A stretch of DNA of 64,000 nt, taken from contig JAJCZJ010000126.1 of NCBI GenBank assembly GCA_029262455.1, forward strand, positions 1-64,000, given 5' to 3'. Below the pieces are notes generated by a model. That model saw only the letters and a list, made by a program, of their open reading frames with translations. It was not told the DNA's origin and ran no database searches. The stretch comes from Deltaproteobacteria bacterium. Its GTDB lineage: Bacteria; Desulfobacterota; Binatia; HRBIN30; CADEER01. Shown piece by piece: positions 45,535 to 54,504 of this stretch. The first letter of the stretch is position 1. Every line of letters starts with the position of its first letter. Both the position numbers and the translations under genes were made by a program.

Positions 45535-45580
45535 AATACGAATGGAGAAGCATTGAGTTTGCATCTGTGTTATTCGTATT
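45535..45580. promoter_or_regulatory. inverted repeat, candidate LysR operator
   Basis: AATACGAAT (45535-45543) and ATTCGTATT (45572-45580) are exact inverse copies 28 bases apart. They lie in the 94-base gap between the deazaflavin reductase and the divergent lysR-type gene. The right half ends 3 bases before the regulator's start codon. Confidence 0.55.
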
Positions 45581-45583
45581 TGT

Positions 45584-46501
45584 ATGACTAGCCCAGATTG
45601 GGAGCATCTTTGTACTTTCCTCGCCGTGGCGGGTAGCGGATCGCTGACATCTGGAGCCCGGGATCTCGGCATCAGCCAGCCCACGGCGAGTCGTCACGTG
45701 CAGGGGCTCGAAGAGGCGCTCGGGGTAAAGCTCTTCGTGCGTCACTCGCGGGGACTAACGCTGACCGAGGAAGGCGCCGCGATGTTCGGCGAAGGGCGGG
45801 ATATCGCCGAGCGCATGGATGCCATCTTCCGTCGTACTCAGGACGCAGAGATCGCGCCGGTTGGTACTGTGCGGATCAGTGCGGCGGAGCCGATCGGCGC
45901 GCACGCCATGGCGCCTTGCTTTGCATCGATGCGGGATGCCCTACCGGGGATCAATCTCGAACTGGTGATCGACAACAGCCCAGCCAATCTTTCGCATCGC
46001 GAGGCCGACATTGCTGTACGCATGTTCGAGCCGACTCAGCTCGACCTTGTTGCCCGCCGCATTGGTTCGGTTCGGATCGGCCTTTTCGCCTCGCGCCGAT
46101 ACCTCGACCGCCACGGCATCCCAAGTGACTTCGACAGCTCGTCCGGTCACACCTGGATCGGTATGGATCGGGACGCCGCTTGGCATCGCTTCCTCGCCGA
46201 GGAGGGCTTGTCGGCGCGCGATTTCGGCTACCGCTGCGACAACACTCTGGCCCAGATTCAGGCCGTTCGCGATGGCGTAGGTATCGGCGCAATGCATGTC
46301 GCGCTGGGCGCGCGCGACGACGAGCTCGTGCGCGTGCTGCCGGATGTCCAATTGCCACCGCTGGAAATGTGGCTGGTGATGCACACCGACCTACGCGGCA
46401 ACGCCGCTGTGCGGGCGGTCTTCGAGCGACTCGTGGCCGCGTTGATCGACTATGTCGAGACGCCCGAAACCGGGGGTGCGAGTTCGCCGGCACCCCGCTA
46501 G
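45584..46501 (+). CDS. LysR-family transcription regulator
   Basis: A 305-residue protein from ATG 45584. The N-terminal winged HTH has the LysR pattern FLAVAGSGSLTSGARDLGIS, then QPTASRHVQGLEEALG and LFVRHSRGLTLTEEG. The effector-binding domain (about residues 90-290) follows, with the usual two-lobe arrangement (ADIAVRMFEP, then GIGAMHVALGARDDELVRVL). It is divergent from the deazaflavin reductase and probably controls it through the inverted repeat between them. The effector is unknown. Confidence 0.93.
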   Translation: MTSPDWEHLCTFLAVAGSGSLTSGARDLGISQPTASRHVQGLEEALGVKLFVRHSRGLTLTEEGAAMFGEGRDIAERMDAIFRRTQDAEIAPVGTVRISAAEPIGAHAMAPCFASMRDALPGINLELVIDNSPANLSHREADIAVRMFEPTQLDLVARRIGSVRIGLFASRRYLDRHGIPSDFDSSSGHTWIGMDRDAAWHRFLAEEGLSARDFGYRCDNTLAQIQAVRDGVGIGAMHVALGARDDELVRVLPDVQLPPLEMWLVMHTDLRGNAAVRAVFERLVAALIDYVETPETGGASSPAPR

Positions 46502-46701
46502 CCAACTCGACACTGACGTACTCGTTGAACAACTGCCGGGCGAGAAACCGCGACGCAGTTCGCCAAGCATTTTGCATAGCAGCAGCGTTGTAGGCCAAGC
46601 GCTATAGACTTGGCTTTGGCAATCGAGCACTTGGAATGCGACCTGCGTCGGCTACCCTGTAGGGAGCTCTCAATAGGTGGGCTCTCGATCGCCATTCTTG
46701 C
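46502..46701. other. intergenic region with a candidate terminator
   Basis: About 200 bases after the LysR gene. GCCAAG (46594-46599) and CTTGGC (46609-46614) form a 6-bp stem followed by TTTGGC. This is a weak terminator candidate about 90 bases after the stop. No other gene was seen. Confidence 0.4.
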
Positions 46702-48936
46702 ATGGGAAGCAACGGCAGCACAGATGACTCACGGGAAGTAGGGCTCCAAACGGAGTTCGATCTGCTCGTTAGTCGCGGACGGATTGGGGTGTGTCTAGCC
46801 CTCGCGTCCAGCTGCATCTTTGCGGTTGCGGATGCACTGAGGGCACCGGGAGACCCGGCCTTTCTCTACGCGATCAAGCTGGTTCAGATTGTCGCGGCTC
46901 TCGCAGGGTTGATTCTGCTTTGGAAGCCGAAGTCCGAGGAACGAGCAGCTGGAGCCCTCTTGTTGGTCGGGGCCATCTTCTTCGCTTGTACGGCCTATAC
47001 CGGAAGCGTGCTTGGGGATGCCCTTTCGACTCCCTTGCTTTGTATTACAGGTCCGATGGTTGCTGCAGCGCTGGTGCCTTGGGCTATTAGGCATCAGTTG
47101 GCGCTTTCGGCGATCGCCCTGGCTGCGCTGGTAGCGAACGGTCGCTCACTTTCGGTGCCGATACCTGTTTTTCTTTACGCTCTGATCGGGCTTGGCTTGA
47201 CCGTGGCCGTTTCCGTGCATGTACTGGTAAACCTCCGCAACCATCGACTGGTGGCTCGTGCAGCGGACACAGCTCGACGGGAGAGCGACGAGCGGTTCCA
47301 GCAGCTCGCAGAAAATTCCGCGGATGTGATCGGACTGTTGGATGTGGACACTGCGTCGCTTCTGTACGCCAACCCGGCGTTGCGAGAGTTGCTGGGTGAA
47401 CCGATCGATCTCGACACGTTGGCGGGAGTGGATTTAAGTGATCGGCTACACCCCGACGACCACGCTGTTTGTGCGGAGTTCATCCAGCGGACACTTTCTG
47501 GTGAGGTTGCCGACCCCGCGGAGTCGGTAGATCTGCGGGTGGTCCGAACGGACGGAACGATCCGCTGGATTCAGTACCGTCTCTTCCCCATATTCAACGA
47601 GGGGGGCCGAATCTATCGACTCGGAGTGCTTGCGCATGACTTCACCGCCAGCAAGAAGGCGGAGGATGAGCGGTTACAAGAGGCGGAGATCTCGGCAACT
47701 CTGGCACATGCCGGCCAGGAACTGATCGGTGCCTTGAGCTCGCCGGATTTGCTGCAGCGTTTGTGTTCGGTGACCTGTGAAGTGCTGGGATGCGGTGCGA
47801 GTTACACGTTGCAGGTCGTCAACGATGAAATTTCGGTCATCGCTGTTCATGCCGACGATGAAAAATTCGTTCGTCGTGGGGCCACCTTACCAGCCTCGCC
47901 GCAAGCGATGGGAGCCTTCATGGAAGTCCTGTGCCGTGAGAGTGTCGTGCAGTTCTCGCCCGGCTCGGTGGGCCACGCGGGATATGCCGAGGAACTCGGC
48001 AAATTCGGCTTCCAGTGGGTCGTATGCTCTCCGCTCTACCGTGGCGAGGAGATCGTCGGTGTGCAGTGCGCCGCGTTCAACGATCGAGCACAGCCGCTCG
48101 AGAGCTGGCAGACGAGGATTTTTAGTGGACTAGCTCATTTGGCTTCCCTGGCACAGGAGACGACGCGTCTGTTGGAGGAGTTGGAAGAGGCGGATCGTTT
48201 CAAATCGCAGTTCTTGGCCAACATGTCGCACGAATTGCGAACTCCTCTCAACGTCATCATCGGCTACAACGAGATGATTTTGGACCATGCGTTCGGTGCT
48301 GTGTCTGCAGAGCAGAAGGGCGTCATCGGCAAGATTCAGCGCAACGCCGCCGAGTTGCTCGACCTGGTCAACGCCTCGCTGGAGCTGAGCCGCTACGACG
48401 AGCAGGGGATTCGCCTGGATGTTGATGCTGTCTCGATCGCGGATCTCGTCAGCGAGCTTTCCGATGATCTCGCCTGGATGGCCGAACGCGGCGAGGTCGA
48501 ACTAGTCTGGCAGGTTGATGGCCGGATGCCGAGTCTTCGCACGGATCGGCTGAAGCTCAAGATGATTCTGAAGAACCTGATCGACAACGCGATGAAATAT
48601 ACGGACCGAGGATCCGTGACGGTGTCGGGTTCGGTGGCAGACGACGATGTGGTTCTGCGCGTGTCCGATACAGGTCCCGGCATTGATGCGGTGGCAATCG
48701 GTCAGATTTTCGAGCCGTTCCGTCAGGTCGACGAGGGGCGCACGCAAGGCAAAGGTGGAGTGGGGTTGGGCCTCTACATCGTGAAGAGACTCTTGGACGC
48801 ATTGGGTGGGGTGATTCAAGTCGACAGTGAACCCGACAAGGGAACCTGTTTTACGGTGCGACTGCCGCTGACGCACGCTGCGACTCAGGGCGCGCAGAAA
48901 AAACACGATGCGACTGACCGGGTGGCCGCCGCCTGA
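46702..48936 (+). CDS. membrane PAS/GAF hybrid sensor histidine kinase
   Basis: A 744-residue protein. About six N-terminal membrane helices (residues 28-185) precede a PAS domain (about 195-320, RFQQLAENSADVIGLLD). A GAF-like domain follows at about 335-490. The dimerisation/phosphoacceptor box ANMSHELRTPLNVIIG has His510. The ATPase domain has the N box LIDNAMKYTD and the G boxes DTGPGID and GKGGVGLGLYIVKR. No receiver domain is attached and no response regulator gene lies next to it, so it is an orphan kinase. The start is ATG 46702; the ribosome site is weak. The GAF/PAS part probably senses a small ligand or redox state, but which one is unknown. Confidence 0.92.
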   Translation: MGSNGSTDDSREVGLQTEFDLLVSRGRIGVCLALASSCIFAVADALRAPGDPAFLYAIKLVQIVAALAGLILLWKPKSEERAAGALLLVGAIFFACTAYTGSVLGDALSTPLLCITGPMVAAALVPWAIRHQLALSAIALAALVANGRSLSVPIPVFLYALIGLGLTVAVSVHVLVNLRNHRLVARAADTARRESDERFQQLAENSADVIGLLDVDTASLLYANPALRELLGEPIDLDTLAGVDLSDRLHPDDHAVCAEFIQRTLSGEVADPAESVDLRVVRTDGTIRWIQYRLFPIFNEGGRIYRLGVLAHDFTASKKAEDERLQEAEISATLAHAGQELIGALSSPDLLQRLCSVTCEVLGCGASYTLQVVNDEISVIAVHADDEKFVRRGATLPASPQAMGAFMEVLCRESVVQFSPGSVGHAGYAEELGKFGFQWVVCSPLYRGEEIVGVQCAAFNDRAQPLESWQTRIFSGLAHLASLAQETTRLLEELEEADRFKSQFLANMSHELRTPLNVIIGYNEMILDHAFGAVSAEQKGVIGKIQRNAAELLDLVNASLELSRYDEQGIRLDVDAVSIADLVSELSDDLAWMAERGEVELVWQVDGRMPSLRTDRLKLKMILKNLIDNAMKYTDRGSVTVSGSVADDDVVLRVSDTGPGIDAVAIGQIFEPFRQVDEGRTQGKGGVGLGLYIVKRLLDALGGVIQVDSEPDKGTCFTVRLPLTHAATQGAQKKHDATDRVAAA

Positions 48937-49032
48937 CTAGCCGTGCTCTGTACCAATGCCCCGGTGGATGGCGAGCGGCGGCGCGTCCTGCATGACACCT
49001 GCATGACATGGGGTGGTGTGCTTCTCGCCGCC

Positions 49033-49740
49033 CTACTTCCGACAATATACGTTGATCTCCGACTGTATTCGTTCGGCGTATTCGCCGACCGCCGGGGTCT
49101 CCATTGCTAGCGTCGAGATCCACGTCGATGGCTCGTTGTCGATCATGCCCGCAACCAGACTGGCAACCGCGAAGTCGTAGACGGTCAACCGATCGCCGGC
49201 GATATAGCCGTTGTTGCTGGTTTGGGTAGCGATGGCCTGTAGGTCGCGGCGGGCAAAAGACTTCTGTTCGTCCAACGTATGTCGGCCGAGGCCGTGCAGG
49301 TGGTAGGTCTTGCGCACTTGACGCCTGGCGATGTTCGATACGATCAATCCAATGGGTGCGGGCATGAAGCCAAAGAAGTCGCGCCGAATGACCCGGAATC
49401 ACTCGTCGTCCAGCCATCGTGAGGCGACGACCATCCAGTACAAGTGGTCTTCGGCTAGCCGCGTGAACGCCGTACCGACAGCGACTTCTTCCGGAGCTAG
49501 TGCGGAGAAGATTCCACCGTCGGTTTTCTTGTCGAGATGATCGAGGATGAGCTCTGAGTCGGGGATGATGCCGTCGTCTACCAGCCATGGCATCTTACCC
49601 TTCGGGGCCTTCTGTGGATTTGCCTCGGTGGCGATCTCGAAGTCGAGGCCGAGGTGGGTGAGCGCCATTTCGACTTTGAGACAAAACGGGCTCGGGTTCC
49701 GCAGGCCGAAGGCGGGCGGCAGGGTGTACAGCGTCATCAT
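49033..49740 (-). pseudogene. glutathione S-transferase-family gene interrupted by one in-frame TGA
   Basis: From ATG 49740 (MMTLYTLPPAFGLRNPSPFC) a thioredoxin-like GST N-terminal domain runs to a TGA at 49399-49401. Beyond the TGA the same frame continues without another stop: FRVIRRDFFGFMPAPIG, then a GST C-terminal helical domain to 49033. The protein would be 235 residues with the TGA read through, a normal length. The only defect is that codon, most simply a TGG (Trp) to TGA change after WLDDE. Alternatives are a sequencing error or UGA recoding. No obvious SECIS hairpin follows, and the Cys of the active region is already Cys. The lower part could be re-initiated at ATG 49365. Confidence 0.75.
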
Positions 49741-49746
49741 CTTCGA

Positions 49747-52341
49747 TCACCTTCTGTCGGTCGAAGTAGGTGGGTTGTCCTCTTCGGAATCACCTTGGCC
49801 GGAAGTTGGATTGGAGCCGTTGGAATTCTCGAGCGGCGGCATCGAGCGCAGGTGCAAGTCGCGTTGCGGGAAGGGGATCTCCATGTTGGCGTCCTTGAGT
49901 GCTCGATCGATCGCGACCATTAATTCGCTTCTGATTGCGACCCATCGATCGTACTTGGCGGTCCATCCGCGAACTAGAAAGTTGAGTGAGCTGTCGCCGA
50001 ATCCGACAAACAGAGTGTTGGGCGGCGGCAGCGCAACGATCTCCGGGTGCTGGGAGATGGTCTTTGTGAGCAAGCTGACGACCTCAGAAGGATCTGTCCC
50101 GTATGCCACGCCAACGGGGATCTCGATGCGCTTGGATCGGTCCGACAAAGTCCAGTTTGTGACAGAGTCGGAGATCAACGATCCGTTGGGTACGATGACT
50201 TCGGCGCCGTCCCAGGTCCGAATGGTGCTGGAGCGAATACCGATGCGGCGTACCTCTCCAGAGAGTTGTCCGAGCTCGACCGCGTCGCCTACTTGGATGG
50301 GCCGCTCGAACAGCAAGATCAGACCCGAAACGAAGTTGTTGACGACGTTTTGCAGGCCGAATCCGATGCCGACGCCGAGGGCACCAGCGACGATCGTGAA
50401 CCTGCTCGTATCGAATCCGATTGCTGCGATTCCGACGAGAAATCCGCCGATGACCAAGGCGTAGTGGACCAGTGTCGAGATGGCGTACGGAACGCCATGG
50501 GCGGCTTTGACCCTGGGGAAGACATCCTCGTTTAGGATAAATCGAACAAACCGCGAGAGGAGCATTGCCGCCCACACCGAGCCGACGAAGAGCGCCACGT
50601 CCCCGAGCGAGAGGCTGAGATTACCGCGCGACAACCGTGCTCCGAGGACCGATTCGCAAAATTGCCAAAGCGGGACCAGTAGGGCGAATGAACGCAGCGT
50701 CACGACCGACCAAGCCATCACAGCGAGTCCGGCGATGACCTTTTGTCCTCGGACTTGCATCTTGGTCCGGTGACTTGCGACCGAGCGCAAGTACCGCGCG
50801 CCTTTGGAGCGCAAGAGGTAAGTCCACACTCCTTGCGCCGCGCCGACTGCCGCGTAGAGCAAGAGAGCGGCGTACGCGCTGGTCAATGCTCCGTCCCCGA
50901 TCAGTTCTCCTAGCTGAATGTAGCCTAGAGTTGCTGCTGCCGCGGCGGTGGCGAATAGGACGAGCACCCCGGTGCGGCCGTAGCGCAGGAACCCGCCCCG
51001 CCGGTCGTTGCGTTCCCAGGCCAGCGCTTCGATCTTTTGCCCCGAGAAGACCCAGTTCGTCACCAACAACGCTGCCAGCATCTCGGCAACGAAGACGACA
51101 GCCTGAATCGCTTCGGCGCCGACCAACAGAGCACGAAAGCGATCGACAATCTGGAACACGCCGAGAGCGTAAAGACCTGCGAGCATCCCGGCCGGTACGA
51201 GTCGCCTGAGACATCGGATCGCAGGAACCAATGCGATCAAGGTGGCGAGCTGGACGAGCGGGAGAGGCGCCAGCGGGTAGAGCCATGGCACCGCGATCAG
51301 TGACAAGAGCGCCGCCGTCGAGTAAGGCAATGCCAGCGTCTGGGTCACTGACTCGAGCTCTGGTTCCTCCTCGGCCCACATCTCAGCGCGCCGCTTGCCG
51401 CGCCGCAGGAGAAGAGCGACGGCAAGGGTCGCCAGTAGATGAACTAGGACGCCTGTGGGGCGTTCGCTGACGTAGGACCGGACACCTTCGAGTTGAGATG
51501 AGGCGGACGAAGTGAACCTTGACCACAGGTCTGCCTTCTGCTGATCGCCCTCGTCTGGGAGATCCCACAGGGGTTGCCTTTGACGAACCCAAAGCCGACC
51601 GACGTAGGACGCGCGGGCTTGCGCGGAGTCTGTCAGGATTGAGTCGACGACGATTCCAAGTGCGCCGACCTCTTCTTGTGTGGTCAGAATCTCCCCGCGT
51701 CGCTGTTCCACCTGCTTGGTCACGGAAGCGATCGAGTCCAAGACTTCTCGTATGCGGCTCTGGACGACTTCGGGGGCGTCCGCCGACGCTGCCTGCGCTT
51801 GCGTCTCGGTCCAGACGGTCTTTAGTTTCGACAGTTCGTTGAGGTCCGACTCAAGTCCGGCGCTGCGGCGTTGGAGTGTCGAGGACCAGGAGTCGAGCGT
51901 TGTCTGCCTAGCTTTCCAATGAGCCTCGAGTTCGCTTATCGCGTCATCCGAGGGTGTTCCCGAGAGCACTTCGCGGGCATGGATCTCGACCGTGCGAGTC
52001 TGCTCCGAGAAGGATTGCAGGCCATTTTCGATCGCCAGGACGTTAGCCTTCGGGATGAGGTTGTCGGCTGTTACTCGCAGTGATCGCAACGCCTGGATCG
52101 CTCGTGTTGGTGCATCAGAAAGTGACACAGGTACGGCGGTTGCAGCGTCCGTTGGTGCCGGTACTGAGGGCTCTTGCGCGAGCCCGGTGCCCGAGAAGAC
52201 GAACCAGCCTACGAGCGCGAATGTGGTTGCTCTTAGTCGACGAGAACCGGCCGTGGGTGTTGACGGAGGTTGGTTCTCAGCGATCGGATGCATGAATGGT
52301 GTTCTCAGCCGGTTAGACGCACTCGAGGGAAGCGTGGGCAT
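49747..52341 (-). CDS. large MscS-family mechanosensitive channel (MscK-like)
   Basis: An 864-residue protein with signal peptide over about 30-55. The start at ATG 52341 has AAGGA about 10 bases upstream; ATG 52293 is an alternative. A periplasmic coiled-coil domain (about 75-270) is followed by many membrane helices. The MscS core is near residues 660-790, with pore helix GALGVGIGFGLQNVVNNFVSG and beta-domain FERPIQVGDAVELG and WDGAEVIVPNGSLIS. These are hallmark sequences of MscS and MscK. Such channels open under membrane tension to release solutes on osmotic downshock. The C-terminal tail is short and polar. It follows the CPA2 antiporter gene, which starts upstream on the same strand. 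Confidence 0.92.
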   Translation of the reverse strand: MPTLPSSASNRLRTPFMHPIAENQPPSTPTAGSRRLRATTFALVGWFVFSGTGLAQEPSVPAPTDAATAVPVSLSDAPTRAIQALRSLRVTADNLIPKANVLAIENGLQSFSEQTRTVEIHAREVLSGTPSDDAISELEAHWKARQTTLDSWSSTLQRRSAGLESDLNELSKLKTVWTETQAQAASADAPEVVQSRIREVLDSIASVTKQVEQRRGEILTTQEEVGALGIVVDSILTDSAQARASYVGRLWVRQRQPLWDLPDEGDQQKADLWSRFTSSASSQLEGVRSYVSERPTGVLVHLLATLAVALLLRRGKRRAEMWAEEEPELESVTQTLALPYSTAALLSLIAVPWLYPLAPLPLVQLATLIALVPAIRCLRRLVPAGMLAGLYALGVFQIVDRFRALLVGAEAIQAVVFVAEMLAALLVTNWVFSGQKIEALAWERNDRRGGFLRYGRTGVLVLFATAAAAATLGYIQLGELIGDGALTSAYAALLLYAAVGAAQGVWTYLLRSKGARYLRSVASHRTKMQVRGQKVIAGLAVMAWSVVTLRSFALLVPLWQFCESVLGARLSRGNLSLSLGDVALFVGSVWAAMLLSRFVRFILNEDVFPRVKAAHGVPYAISTLVHYALVIGGFLVGIAAIGFDTSRFTIVAGALGVGIGFGLQNVVNNFVSGLILLFERPIQVGDAVELGQLSGEVRRIGIRSSTIRTWDGAEVIVPNGSLISDSVTNWTLSDRSKRIEIPVGVAYGTDPSEVVSLLTKTISQHPEIVALPPPNTLFVGFGDSSLNFLVRGWTAKYDRWVAIRSELMVAIDRALKDANMEIPFPQRDLHLRSMPPLENSNGSNPTSGQGDSEEDNPPTSTDRR

Positions 52342-52407
52342 CGGGTCATAATCCTTGCAAGTCGCGCAATGCGCAACTGGCTAGCTTTTCGCGAGGAGAA
52401 GGTTTGG

Positions 52408-53580
52408 CTAGGCGGCTTCGGGTGATCCGTAGCGGACGGTGAGCCGCTGAACCAGCCTCGCCCAGGCGGGAGTCAGTACGAGCGAAAGCGCGATCAGGGA
52501 GATGGTGAAATGGTACGCGAATTCGCTGATGATTCCCGATGTGTGGCCGACGAGGGCAAGGACGAAGGAAAACTCCCCGACTTGAGACAGGAGTGCTGCG
52601 GCATACAGACTGTCTCGCCAAGAAGAGCCGAGAAGCCGGAGGATCAGGCCGTTCAGTATTGTATTGGTGAGGAGCACCAGAGTTACGAGCAGCGAGAGCG
52701 GAAGCCAGTGGTCCCAGACGAACATCGGGTTCAGTTGCATCCCGACGGAGAGCAGAAACACGGCCACGAAGAGGACCTCGAACGGCTTCAAGCTGTGCTC
52801 GACCCAAGTCGTTTCGCGCGCGGCATTGACGACCATTCCCGCGACGAATGCTCCCAACGCTGCGGAGAGGTGGAGGAGACCCGTGAGTACCGCAAACCCT
52901 GAGCAAATCGACATGGCGGCAAAGACTTGTAGTTCCTTGTCGTTCTGGACCAGCGCACCCAACGGCAGGTGGATTTCGCCGCGTCGCACGAGCCATACGG
53001 TCAGCGCGAATAGGCCGCTCCCACCGATCACTTGCAGTGCGATCGTAGAGAAGGGGCTTTCCTCGGCTCCGAAAGTTCCGAGAATGATGAGCATCGGAAC
53101 CACGGCCATGTCTTGGGCGAGGAGAATGAGGGTGACGTTCCGCCCGACCTCGCTCTCATCTTCGCCGAGGTCTTGCAGTAGCCTCAGGATGAGTGCCGTG
53201 CTGCTGAGACTAATGACAAACCCGAGAAGCAGGATACGACTCCATTGCCAACCGAGAAGAGTTCCGACGACTGCGACACACCCGACGCTAGCGGCGATCT
53301 GAAGGCCGGTTCCAATAAACGCTACTCGCCAGCCGGTCGTAAGTCGCACGGGCGACATTTCCATTCCCGCGAAGAAAAGCAGGAGGACGACACCCGTCGC
53401 GCCGAATCGAGCCATCGCGTCGGGGTCGGTAAACACTCCGATGGCATGCGGCCCGACCAAGGCACCGAGAACCAAATAGGCGAGGACCAGCGGCTGCCCA
53501 AAGCGGCGTAAAACCATGCCGACGGCCACAACCGCAAACGCGAGGCCGCTCAGGTACGGCATCAAAGGGTCAACGTGCAT
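52408..53580 (-). CDS. CPA2-family cation:proton antiporter (KefB-like membrane domain)
   Basis: A 390-residue protein with about 12 membrane helices and start ATG 53580. It shows GALVGPHAIGVFTDP, LLFFAGMEMSP, ISLSSTALILRLLQDLGE and ALLSQVGEFSFVLA, all typical of the CPA2 Na+/H+ (or K+/H+) exchangers. It lacks the C-terminal NAD-binding domain of KefB/C, so it resembles shorter Na+/H+ antiporters. It probably exchanges a cation for protons at the inner membrane. The MscS gene lies downstream on the same strand about 66 bases away; both could serve osmotic or ion balance, which is inferred from context. Confidence 0.9.
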   Translation of the reverse strand: MHVDPLMPYLSGLAFAVVAVGMVLRRFGQPLVLAYLVLGALVGPHAIGVFTDPDAMARFGATGVVLLLFFAGMEMSPVRLTTGWRVAFIGTGLQIAASVGCVAVVGTLLGWQWSRILLLGFVISLSSTALILRLLQDLGEDESEVGRNVTLILLAQDMAVVPMLIILGTFGAEESPFSTIALQVIGGSGLFALTVWLVRRGEIHLPLGALVQNDKELQVFAAMSICSGFAVLTGLLHLSAALGAFVAGMVVNAARETTWVEHSLKPFEVLFVAVFLLSVGMQLNPMFVWDHWLPLSLLVTLVLLTNTILNGLILRLLGSSWRDSLYAAALLSQVGEFSFVLALVGHTSGIISEFAYHFTISLIALSLVLTPAWARLVQRLTVRYGSPEAA

Positions 53581-53654
53581 TGGATACGCTTAGCTGGCGC
53601 GAGCCCGTTGCGCTAAGGGGGCCATGGGGCAGCACGGCGCGGAGCGCGCGTCCG

Positions 53655-54314
53655 CTATTTTCGGTAAATGGATACGAAAATGCGAACGGATTCGTCGACG
53701 ATCCGATGGATCTCGGTTTCTGTGGGTGGGCCGCTGAGACCGAGGACTTTCTCCACGTGGAACGGCCCGATGAGCATGCCCAGGAACATGTCTCCGGCAA
53801 GCGGGACGTCGTCGAATTCCAGGGCGCCCTGGCCGGAGAGCCGCTCGAGGTACCGGTAGAGGAGTTGCTTTACCAAGGCTGGTCCGGCGTCGTAAAACAT
53901 GCGGCCAAGCTCGGGGCTGCGTCGCGATTCCGTGACGGCGACTCGGAAAACCGCTACCGCATGCGCCGACAGGATGCCGCCGAGAAAAACTCGGCCGAAC
54001 GTTGCCAAGCCCTGACGCGGCTCCATGGTCATGACTTCTTCGAGCGCCTCGCGGTTGACGACGCGCTCGCACATCGTCCGTAGCATGGTTGTAAATAGGG
54101 CGTTCTTGTTCTGGAAGTGGGCGTAGACGGTTTGCTTGGCGACCCCCGCGGTGCGCGCGATCGTCTCCATGCTGGCGTCCGTGTATCCCTCTTGCAGGAA
54201 GACGCTTGCGGCAGCGGTAAGGATGGCGGCGCGCCTGTCCCCGGTCGAAGCCGTCGGCAGCATCAAGCCGACTTGCTCCATCACTGCTTGGTGGTGTTCG
54301 TCGTTTGTCGGCAT
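53655..54314 (-). CDS. TetR-family transcription regulator
   Basis: A 219-residue protein starting at ATG 54314. The TetR HTH lies at about residues 24-75 (RRAAILTAAASVFLQEGYTD, then TIARTAGVAKQTVYAHFQNK). The C-terminal ligand-binding domain is helical and unlike characterised members I can name. It is divergent from the RND exporter operon 190 bases away. Two 17-base sites of similar sequence (54324-54340 and 54433-54449) lie between them, one near each start. This is the usual layout for a TetR repressor controlling an efflux operon and itself. The inducer is not known. Confidence 0.92.
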   Translation of the reverse strand: MPTNDEHHQAVMEQVGLMLPTASTGDRRAAILTAAASVFLQEGYTDASMETIARTAGVAKQTVYAHFQNKNALFTTMLRTMCERVVNREALEEVMTMEPRQGLATFGRVFLGGILSAHAVAVFRVAVTESRRSPELGRMFYDAGPALVKQLLYRYLERLSGQGALEFDDVPLAGDMFLGMLIGPFHVEKVLGLSGPPTETEIHRIVDESVRIFVSIYRK

Positions 54315-54323
54315 CGCAGTAAT

Positions 54324-54340
54324 TGGACTATATGGTCTAG
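54324..54340. promoter_or_regulatory. operator-like site 1 near tetR start
   Basis: TGGACTATATGGTCTAG contains the imperfect palindrome GACTATATGGTC. It lies 10 bases upstream of the tetR start codon and matches the second site at 54433-54449 in 13 of 17 bases. Confidence 0.5.
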
Positions 54341-54432
54341 TGCGATGCTGTCAAGGGACGCTGGGCGACTGGCCAGAAATTGGTTGAAAACGGGCCCCTG
54401 TTGACTGAGGGAATCGATTATGAAAAGTGGAC

Positions 54433-54449
54433 TGGACTGCCTAGTCTAG
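54433..54449. promoter_or_regulatory. operator-like site 2 upstream of the RND operon
   Basis: TGGACTGCCTAGTCTAG has the palindromic core GACTgccTAGTC and matches site 1 in 13 of 17 bases. It lies about 56 bases ahead of the RND gene start. Confidence 0.5.
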
Positions 54450-54504
54450 ATTTGAATCTGGGGGGAATTGTGAAGATTGCTCGACCCGGGGATTGGTTGG
54501 CGTA

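Noticed and set aside
49399..49401. Selenocysteine at the in-frame TGA of the glutathione S-transferase
   Set aside because: Position follows WLDDE in the helical part, not a redox site; no SECIS-like hairpin directly downstream; a Trp-to-stop change is simpler.
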